57,787 nt of DNA. It comes from Vibrio furnissii CIP 102972. GTDB lineage: Bacteria; Pseudomonadota; Gammaproteobacteria; Enterobacterales; Vibrionaceae. A program made the translations under genes and the position numbers. Shown here piece by piece: positions 46,615 to 57,787 of the stretch. Position 1 is the stretch's first letter. Every line of letters starts with the position of its first letter. The notes beneath the pieces are model-generated. The model was not told the origin of the DNA and ran no database searches. It was given only the letters and a program-made list of their open reading frames with translations. Where the stretch lies: NCBI RefSeq assembly GCF_000176175.1, contig NZ_ACZP01000007.1:1-57787 (forward strand). The letters are read 5' to 3'.

Positions 46615-47736
46615 TTATTGCGTCAGAGCATCTTCCAAAGCCTTAAGACATAGCGCAATATTTTCCGCTCGCGCGCCATAACCCATCACGCCAATGCGCC
46701 ACGCTTTCCCCGCCAACGCCCCCAAACCTGCACCAATTTCTAAGTTGTATTCATTCAATAGGTGATTGCGCACCGCGGCATCATCAACCCCCTCAGGAAT
46801 GTAAACCGTATTCAACTGCGGCAAACGACTGGCTTCATCCACCACAAACGTCAATCCGAGCTGTTCCAGTCCCGTTTTGAGTTTCTCGTGCATCTGCCGA
46901 TGGCGTGCCCAGGCACTTTCCAGCCCTTCATTTTTCAGCATCAATAACGCTTCATGCAGCGCATATAAACTATTCACGGGAGCAGTATGATGATAGCTGC
47001 GTTTACCCTGCCCGCTCCAATACCCCAGCACCAAACTCTGATCGAGGAACCAGCTTTGAATCGGCGTCTTGCGTGACTGTATTTTCTCAATCGCTTGAGC
47101 AGAGAACGTCAGCGGCGATAAACCCGGTGCACACGACAAACACTTCTGGCTGCCCGAATACACTGCATCCAGTTGCCACTCATCCACCAGCAACGGTACT
47201 CCGCCGAGTGAAGTCACCGCATCGACAATCGTCAACATGCCATGCTGCTTTGCCAATGCGCCCAACGCTTGGGCATCACTGCACGCGCCGGTCGAGGTTT
47301 CCGCATGTACAAACGCCAGAATCTTCGCATCAGGATGTTGTGCGATCGCGTCAGCCACTTTGTCAACCGAGACGGGGGCGCCCCATTCATCATCCACAGT
47401 CACCACATCGCCACCACAACGCACCACGTTTTCACGCATGCGCTCACCGAACACACCGTTGCGGCACACGATCACTTTATCGCCCGGTTCAACCAAGTTG
47501 ACGAAACACGCTTCCATGCCCGCACTGCCTGGCGCGGAGACTGCAATGGTAAAATCGTTCTGAGTTTGGAATGCATATTTCAACAACTGCTTGAGTTCAT
47601 CCATCATGCCGACAAACAGCGGGTCCAAGTGGCCAACTGTTGGGCGGCTTAATGCCTGCAAAACCTGGGGGGAAATATCCGATGGCCCCGGGCCCATCAA
47701 AATGCGGTGTGGGGGAATGAAACTGCGGATGGTCAT
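46615..47736 (-). CDS. Class V PLP-dependent aminotransferase (alanine/serine-glyoxylate type)
   Basis: Encodes 373 aa. PLP attachment is at Lys198 in SGSQKCLSCAPG, and the cofactor Asp is in IVDAVTSLGG (171-180). The N-terminal substrate motif is MGPGPSDISPQVLQALS. The residues place it with alanine-glyoxylate/serine-pyruvate aminotransferases; phosphonate transaminases are also close. The start at 47736 follows AAGGAG. A longer frame of 21 codons exists upstream. It is divergent from lysC and convergent with the ligase gene. The substrate is not settled by sequence. Confidence 0.9.
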   Translation of the reverse strand: MTIRSFIPPHRILMGPGPSDISPQVLQALSRPTVGHLDPLFVGMMDELKQLLKYAFQTQNDFTIAVSAPGSAGMEACFVNLVEPGDKVIVCRNGVFGERMRENVVRCGGDVVTVDDEWGAPVSVDKVADAIAQHPDAKILAFVHAETSTGACSDAQALGALAKQHGMLTIVDAVTSLGGVPLLVDEWQLDAVYSGSQKCLSCAPGLSPLTFSAQAIEKIQSRKTPIQSWFLDQSLVLGYWSGQGKRSYHHTAPVNSLYALHEALLMLKNEGLESAWARHRQMHEKLKTGLEQLGLTFVVDEASRLPQLNTVYIPEGVDDAAVRNHLLNEYNLEIGAGLGALAGKAWRIGVMGYGARAENIALCLKALEDALTQ

Positions 47737-47911
47737 AAGTGCTCCTTGCTTTGGGGGTTGAGGAAAATCAAGGTTAATCCAATTCGTTCGCCACCACAAT
47801 TCGACGGAGGTCTAGAGGTCGAACCACTGTCACATTCAGTGCATAATTATTTTCATTTGCTAAGACATTTACGATTGACATTAAGTACATAAAACCGTTC
47901 AATGTCTGAGC

Positions 47912-48120
47912 TATCTAGCAGAAGAGGAGCACTGCCCAGGCAGGTGTTTTGTGGAGCCTCAACTCCAAAACAGAACACTCAGGGGGAGCAGTGCCGAGAT
48001 GGATCAGAATTGTGGTTCTGGTTTGTCGGTTGAATGGGCTGAATCCCTTCAACTGTCATCAGTACAACGCTGATGAAGAGCTTCTGAGGAAACCTGTCAA
48101 AGTACACCTCTCTTTTTTGC
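47912..48120 (+). ncRNA. Lysine riboswitch (L box) upstream of lysC
   Basis: The conserved core is present in order: AGAAGAGGAGC (47920-47930), GGAGCC (47955-47960), the CTCAGGGGGAGC segment (47979-47990), GCCGAGATGGAT, and GGGCTGAATCCC. The P1 helix pairs CAGAAG (47919-47924) with CTTCTG (48081-48086). After P1 the segment CTGAGG could pair with CACCTC just before CTCTTTTTT (48106-48118), giving a possible terminator that P1 formation would control. The same arrangement is known for E. coli lysC, where lysine binding lowers expression. The start of the aptamer is set by P1; the exact transcription start is not seen. Confidence 0.9.
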
Positions 48121-48198
48121 TCTAAGAACACTCTCTTCAAAACATTGGACGTTGGATTACCAACCATTTTATTTTCTGGGAAGTCTGGGAGAAATGCC

Positions 48199-49545
48199 GT
48201 GAGTGCATTCAATGTCGCCAAATTTGGCGGTACAAGTGTTGCAAATTTCGAAGCCATGAGCCGTTGCTCTGCCATCATTGAAAACAATCCACACACCAAA
48301 TTAGTGGTCAGCAGTGCCTGCTCAGGTGTGACCAACCTATTGGTTGAACTGGCCAATGGCGTGCAAGAGTCAGAACAACGCGCCCTGATCCTCAAACAGT
48401 TGGCAGATATTCATCATGCCATCATTGACCAATTGGCGGATCCGACTCAGGTCGAAAAAGAGGTACACACGATTTTAGACAGCGTCGCGAGCGCGGCTGA
48501 AGCAGCCTCGTTTCAATCCAGCAAAAAACTAACCGATCATCTAGTGGCGTGTGGTGAGCTGATGTCGACGCATATTTTGGCGCAACTGATGCGCGAGCGA
48601 GGCGTCAATGCAGTACGTTTTGATATTCGCGACGTGCTGCGCACCGATGATCATTACGGCCGTGCAGAACCTCAGCTCGACGAGATCAAGCGTCTGGCAA
48701 AAGCAACACTGGTGCCTTTGTGCCAGCAAAACGTGGTTATCACGCAAGGCTTTATTGGTTCAGATGAACAAGGCAACACCACCACACTAGGTCGTGGCGG
48801 CAGTGACTATTCCGCGGCGCTGATTGCCGAAGCTGTTGAAGCCAGCGGCCTTGAGATCTGGACGGATGTTCCGGGCATCTACACCACCGATCCACGCATT
48901 GCCCCCAAAGCGGCCCCTATTCCAGAGATTAGCTTCAGCGAAGCGTCAGAGATGGCCAACTTTGGCGCCAAGATCCTGCACCCTTCGACGCTGGTTCCGG
49001 CGATTCGTCACGGTATCCCGGTGTTTGTCGGTTCGTCAAAAGAGCCAGAAAAAGGCGGCACTTGGATTCGCCAAGAAGTAGAAAACTCGCCACAATTTCG
49101 CGCCTTGGCCCTGCGCTGCAACCAAACCATGGTGACCCTGCGCAGCGCCAAAATGTTCCACGCTTACGGCTTCCTCGCCAAAGTGTTTGAGGTGCTGGCC
49201 AAGTACAAAATCTCCGTCGATCTGATCACTACCTCAGAGATCAGTGTTTCGCTGACATTGGACAAAACCGACACCGCTGGCGGCGCACCGGAGCTGCCGC
49301 AAGAGGCTCGCGCAGAACTGGAAGAATTGGCGACAGTAGAGGTGGAACATAACCTGTGTCTGGTGGCGTTGATCGGTAACCAGATGGAAACCAAAGGCTA
49401 CGCCAAACAAGTATTCAGCACATTGGGTGACTTCAACCTGCGCATGATTTGCTACGGCGCCAGTGATCACAACCTGTGTTTCTTGGTCGATGCCCCCGTG
49501 TCGAAGAACGTGATTCAGAAACTGCATGAAGATCTGTTCGAGTAA
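48199..49545 (+). CDS. lysC: Lysine-sensitive aspartokinase III
   Basis: Encodes 448 aa (E. coli LysC: 449). Aspartokinase phosphorylates aspartate as the first step to lysine, methionine and threonine. The kinase domain starts KFGGTSVANFEAM (about residues 8-20), with TTLGRGGSDYSAALIAEAV (about 200-218) and WTDVPGIYTTDPR. Two ACT domains lie in the last 140 residues. The start is GTG at 48199 with GGGAG 7 bases before it. An ATG 54 bases upstream in frame is disfavoured since it gives a non-conserved extension. Control is by the lysine riboswitch just upstream. Confidence 0.94.
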   Translation: MSAFNVAKFGGTSVANFEAMSRCSAIIENNPHTKLVVSSACSGVTNLLVELANGVQESEQRALILKQLADIHHAIIDQLADPTQVEKEVHTILDSVASAAEAASFQSSKKLTDHLVACGELMSTHILAQLMRERGVNAVRFDIRDVLRTDDHYGRAEPQLDEIKRLAKATLVPLCQQNVVITQGFIGSDEQGNTTTLGRGGSDYSAALIAEAVEASGLEIWTDVPGIYTTDPRIAPKAAPIPEISFSEASEMANFGAKILHPSTLVPAIRHGIPVFVGSSKEPEKGGTWIRQEVENSPQFRALALRCNQTMVTLRSAKMFHAYGFLAKVFEVLAKYKISVDLITTSEISVSLTLDKTDTAGGAPELPQEARAELEELATVEVEHNLCLVALIGNQMETKGYAKQVFSTLGDFNLRMICYGASDHNLCFLVDAPVSKNVIQKLHEDLFE

Positions 49546-49576
49546 TCAATCATTTCATGAGTCACACGTATAAAGA

Positions 49577-49608
49577 AAAGGTCACCCGAGGGTGACCTTT
49601 GTTGTTTC
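49577..49608. terminator. Terminator between lysC and metH
   Basis: AAAGGTCACCC / GGGTGACCTTT form an 11-bp stem between converging genes. T-runs are short on both strands. Confidence 0.75.
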
Positions 49609-49629
49609 TGTGCTTTGCTGTTTCCGTGC

Positions 49630-49631
<2 letters not shown>
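49600..49631. repeat. 16-base tandem duplication beside the metH stop
   Basis: TGTTGTTTCTGTGCTT is followed directly by TGCTGTTTCCGTGCTT, two copies differing at two bases. The second copy reaches into the metH stop codon. Confidence 0.7.
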
Positions 49632-53310
<3,679 letters not shown>

Positions 53311-53360
53311 AATACAGCCTCATTCCTTTTGCTTTTTTCCCATCCTATCACACATTGAAT

Positions 53361-53376
53361 AGAAATCTAGACGTCT
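53361..53376. promoter_or_regulatory. Tandem MetJ (met) boxes upstream of metH
   Basis: AGAAATCT (6 of 8 matches) is followed directly by AGACGTCT, which is the perfect MetJ consensus 8-mer. Two adjoining 8-mers are the minimal MetJ operator. The pair lies 50 bp upstream of metH and about 125 bp from the divergent antiporter gene. Repression by S-adenosylmethionine is inferred. Confidence 0.65.
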
Positions 53377-53501
53377 AAAATAGCTAATTTTCTCGATTCA
53401 TTGACCCGCGAATTGATAAAAGGGTATATAAAAAAGTGTTTGCTATTTACCCAGCATCGAAGGACAATTTCGTTCATATTTTGTTACACAACGAGAAGAA
53501 A

Positions 53502-54845
53502 ATGTCGGTCTACTATACTCTGTGCTTTCTATCTGCTGCGGCAATGATGATCGCCTTTTTAAACAGTAAGATAGGTAAGATGCAAACCACGATTGCAATC
53601 ACTGCCGGGTCCATGTTGCTTTCCTTACTTATCCTCATCGCCGGTCAGAATAACTGGTTTCATCTGACTCAAATTGCTACTGAAACAGTCACCAGCATCA
53701 ACTTCGAAAACTTCCTCCTCAAAGGTATTTTAGGATTCCTTCTATTCGCCGGTGGTCTGGGCATTAAACTGCCGAACCTGAAAGATCAAAAGTGGGAAAT
53801 TACGGTTTTAGCACTGGGTGCGACGCTCTTCTCAACCTTCTTCATTGGTTTCGGTCTCTACGGCCTCTGTCAGCTTATCGGTATCCAATTTGATTTAGTC
53901 TACTGCCTGCTGTTTGGCGCACTGATTTCACCAACCGACCCCATCGCTGTTCTGGCCATCGTCAAAAAACTCAACGCCCCAAAACGTATTTCCACGCAAA
54001 TCGAAGGCGAATCGCTGTTTAACGACGGCTTTGGTCTGGTGATCTTCGTGACCATCTTTACCATCGCATTCGGCCATGAAACACCAACCGTCGGCAGTGT
54101 GTTTGGTTTGTTTGCACAAGAAGCCATGGGCGGCATTCTGTATGGTTTCGTATTGGGTCTAATTTTCCACTACTTGATCAGTGCCACTGACGACCACTCC
54201 ATGGAACTGTTACTGACCATTGGTATTCCAACCGCAGGTTATGTGTTTGCTGATGTGATTCACGTCTCTGGCCCGCTAGCAATGGTAGTGTCGGGCATCA
54301 TGATTGGTAACTGGACCCGCTTTATCGGTTTCTCGAAAGAGAGTGAAGAACATTTGGATCACTTCTGGGAATTGGTCGACGAGTTCCTCAACGGCGTACT
54401 GTTCCTGCTGATCGGTATGTCGATGCTGCTATTTGAATTCCACGAGGAAGACTGGATCATGATGGCCATCTCGATTCCACTGGTTCTGTGCGCGCGTTAC
54501 CTGAGTGTGTTCGTGTCTTACATCGGTTTTAAGCGTTACCGGAAATACAACCCTTGGTCGATTAAGATCCTGACATGGGGTGGCTTGCGCGGTGGTTTGG
54601 CGCTCGCAATGGCACTATCAATTCCATCTGGCATGATGGTGATTCCAGACAAGCTCATTGACGTGAAAGAGCTGATTCTGGTGATGACTTATTCCGTGGT
54701 GGTATTCTCTATCTTGATTCAAGGGTCAACCATTACCCCAATGATTGAGAAAGCGAAGCAAGCTGAAAAAGAAATGGAACACGAACTGCAGGTTGCGAAA
54801 AGCGAGGCAGAACAAGCCAAAGAACAGCAAGAACAAAACGTTTAA
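53502..54845 (+). CDS. CPA1 family sodium/proton antiporter
   Basis: Encodes 447 aa. About 12 membrane helices start with VYYTLCFLSAAAMMIAFL. CPA1 signature segments are present: ALISPTDPIAVLAIVKKL with the ion-coupling acidic residue, EGESLFNDGFGLVIFVTIFT, and GGLRGGLALAMALSIP. The tail is hydrophilic and coiled-coil like (KQAEKEMEHELQVAKSEAE). The start at 53502 follows GAGAAGAAA; a 22-codon upstream extension lacks support. It is divergent from metH. Substrate ion (Na+, K+ or Li+) cannot be told. A terminator follows. Confidence 0.92.
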   Translation: MSVYYTLCFLSAAAMMIAFLNSKIGKMQTTIAITAGSMLLSLLILIAGQNNWFHLTQIATETVTSINFENFLLKGILGFLLFAGGLGIKLPNLKDQKWEITVLALGATLFSTFFIGFGLYGLCQLIGIQFDLVYCLLFGALISPTDPIAVLAIVKKLNAPKRISTQIEGESLFNDGFGLVIFVTIFTIAFGHETPTVGSVFGLFAQEAMGGILYGFVLGLIFHYLISATDDHSMELLLTIGIPTAGYVFADVIHVSGPLAMVVSGIMIGNWTRFIGFSKESEEHLDHFWELVDEFLNGVLFLLIGMSMLLFEFHEEDWIMMAISIPLVLCARYLSVFVSYIGFKRYRKYNPWSIKILTWGGLRGGLALAMALSIPSGMMVIPDKLIDVKELILVMTYSVVVFSILIQGSTITPMIEKAKQAEKEMEHELQVAKSEAEQAKEQQEQNV

Positions 54846-54868
54846 AGGCACCATCGTCATCCATGGTG

Positions 54869-54897
54869 AAAGCAGCAACTTCGTTGCTGCTTTTTTA
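54869..54897 (+). terminator. Terminator after the CPA1 antiporter gene
   Basis: AAAGCAGCAAC / GTTGCTGCTTT stem, 3-base loop and a six-T run. Confidence 0.92.
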
Positions 54898-54983
54898 TTG
54901 CCGCCACATCCTTCCTCTTCCTTCTCCAGTTTATCCTTTTAATCAGTAGGCATGTCAGTTGTTACGAACATAGGTAAGCAGGG

Positions 54984-55085
54984 ATGATCAACGTTGAGAA
55001 CGCCTCGATAACCATTCAGCGTCAGCGTTTGATTCGTAAAATCACCCGCGTCAAAGCCGACCGCGTGCTGAAACAAATCCTCTGA
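54984..55085 (+). CDS. Possible 33-residue basic small protein
   Basis: ATG to TGA gives MINVENASITIQRQRLIRKI followed by 13 more residues rich in Arg/Lys/Val/Leu. AGG lies 8-10 bases before the ATG. Codons are those preferred by neighbouring genes (CGT, AAA, ATC, GTC). The predicted peptide is an amphipathic helix with net positive charge. A strong terminator follows 18 bases after the stop. No family recognised. It could equally be a small RNA that happens to contain a frame. Confidence 0.4.
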   Translation: MINVENASITIQRQRLIRKITRVKADRVLKQIL

Positions 55086-55102
55086 GCGACTCCCTCTCTT
55101 TG

Positions 55103-55129
55103 AGCCGATGCCTTTGCATCGGCTTTTTT
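55103..55129 (+). terminator. Terminator after the small ORF
   Basis: AGCCGATGC / GCATCGGCT stem with a CTTT loop and a six-T run on the plus strand. It is separate from the antiporter terminator 200 bases earlier, so another transcript must end here. Confidence 0.88.
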
Positions 55130-55426
55130 GTCTCGACTCCCCCGCTCTTCTATCTCAACGTCTCAATACCTCATCGAGCACTTCCTCAAATCACATGCTA
55201 TCTCATCGGTTTGTCACACTGCTCAAACAATGAAGCCCCTAGACGCCCTATAACCGCCTCAATAGCGCACCATCAGCAATGGGTTCAATCAGTAACGGGA
55301 TCATTGGTGTGGAATCTAATCATGATGTGCAATTCATAAAAGGACGGGAGTGCAGGCGGCGCGATGCTGTGTAGGTAACCTCATCAAGCCAGAGAAACAT
55401 GACGTAAAAAGGGGAAGGGGAGCTGA

Positions 55427-55486
55427 ATGAGCAATCGTGCTGAGATAAAGGATGGCAATTTGATGCGTTTTCTAAACGTCAGATAG
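55427..55486 (+). CDS. Tentative 19-codon ORF with strong ribosome site
   Basis: GGGGAG lies 4 bases before an ATG that opens a 19-residue frame (MSNRAEIKDGNLMRFLNVR). The stop falls just before the hairpin at 55490. The rest of 55130-55489 shows nothing else recognisable. Support is only the ribosome site, so this may be chance. Confidence 0.15.
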   Translation: MSNRAEIKDGNLMRFLNVR

Positions 55487-55514
55487 CAAAAAACCCAGTC
55501 AAAGACTGGGTTTT
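55487..55514 (-). terminator. rRNA operon terminator
   Basis: AAAACCCAGTC / GACTGGGTTTT form an 11-bp stem with an AAA loop. On the minus strand it follows tRNA-Asp and has a T-run. Confidence 0.88.
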
Positions 55515-55523
55515 CAAAATAAG

Positions 55524-55600
55524 TGGCGGAGCGGACGGGACTCGAACCCGCGACCCCCGGCGTGACAGGCCGGTATTCTAACCAACTGAACTACCGCTCC
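55524..55600 (-). tRNA. tRNA-Asp (GTC)
   Basis: The minus strand gives a 77-base cloverleaf starting GGAGCGGTAGTTCAGTTGG, with anticodon GTC at 55564-55566, GGGTTCGAGTCCC in the T arm, and an encoded CCA end. It is the last gene of the rRNA operon. Confidence 0.97.
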
Positions 55601-55632
55601 GCACTGGTTAGACTCAAGAGTCTAAATTTAAA

Positions 55633-55750
55633 GCCTGGCGATGTTCTACTCTCACATGGGGAGACCCCACACTACCATCGACGCTGTTTCGTTTCACTTC
55701 TGAGTTCGGAATGGAATCAGGTGGGTCCAAAACGCTATGGTCGCCAAGCA
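55633..55750 (-). rRNA. rrf: 5S ribosomal RNA
   Basis: The minus strand starts TGCTTGGCGACCATAGCG and contains CCGAACTCAGAAGTGAAAC, then ends GAACATCGCCAGGC. About 118 bases; ends approximate by a few bases. Confidence 0.96.
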
Positions 55751-55842
55751 AATTCTTAAAATTCGGAAAGCTGTTTTCTATTCTCACAACACATTCTTAT
55801 GCGCTTAGCTTTGAGTCCAATACAAAACCCCTTGGGTGTTGT

Positions 55843-57787
<1,945 letters not shown>

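Noticed and set aside
55100..55339. 79-codon frame after the small ORF
   Set aside because: Its start lies within the terminator hairpin, it has no ribosome site, and composition is not like a Vibrio gene.

Overview
The window is chromosomal DNA of a Vibrio. The evidence is a complete MSHA type IV pilus locus of the Vibrio type, a QstR regulator between ssb and galU, and housekeeping proteins (MreB, MetH, UvrA, ArgR) that read as Vibrio orthologs. The gene order matches, from memory, the V. cholerae chromosome 1 neighbourhood. The exact species cannot be fixed from the sequence; V. fluvialis/V. furnissii-like is a guess.

Layout. 1-1032: 5' two thirds of an arginine/ornithine-type antiporter (minus). 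1392-3122: divergent mdh and argR. 3472-7731: TAXI-type TRAP receptor, fused TRAP permease and a universal stress protein. 7878-8267: small DUF2061 membrane protein behind a Fur-box-like site. 8361-9167: orphan GH2-type sugar-binding-fold protein. 9287-20643 (minus): rraB, tldD, nit, yhdP, rng, maf, mreD, mreC, mreB, the widespread gammaproteobacterial cell-shape/RNase G cluster. 20793-37145 (minus): the MSHA locus, read as mshI-J-K-L-M-N-E-G-F then mshB-A-C-D-O-P-Q. 37153-39147: csrD (mshH). 39283-39816: ssb. 40099-49545: qstR, galU, uvrA and a PglL-like ligase (plus), an aminotransferase (minus), and lysC behind a lysine riboswitch (plus). 49630-53310: metH (minus). 53502-54845: CPA1 antiporter (plus). 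The right end is the distal part of an rRNA operon on the minus strand: 23S (3' portion), 5S and tRNA-Asp.

How the genes work together. The MSHA genes encode a complete machine: major pilin MshA, pilin-like MshB/C/D/O, MshP and MshQ, extension ATPase MshE with two c-di-GMP-binding MshEN motifs, platform MshG, alignment proteins MshI/J/K, secretin MshL, and accessory MshM/N. Adjacent CsrD carries degenerate GGDEF and EAL domains. RraB and RNase G add two more genes connected with RNase E-type RNA turnover.

Readable regulatory sites include an ARG-box-like palindrome and a CRP-like site upstream of the antiporter, a consensus FNR box upstream of mdh, a Fur-like box upstream of the DUF2061 gene, a LexA-like box upstream of uvrA, two tandem MetJ boxes upstream of metH, and the lysC riboswitch. 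Several intercistronic hairpins lack a T-run and probably tune relative expression rather than end transcription.

I found no CRISPR array, insertion sequence, integrase or obvious anti-phage system. The least explained items are a 33-codon ORF followed by a strong terminator at 54984-55129, the orphan GH2-fold protein, and the Fur-box/DUF2061 pair.
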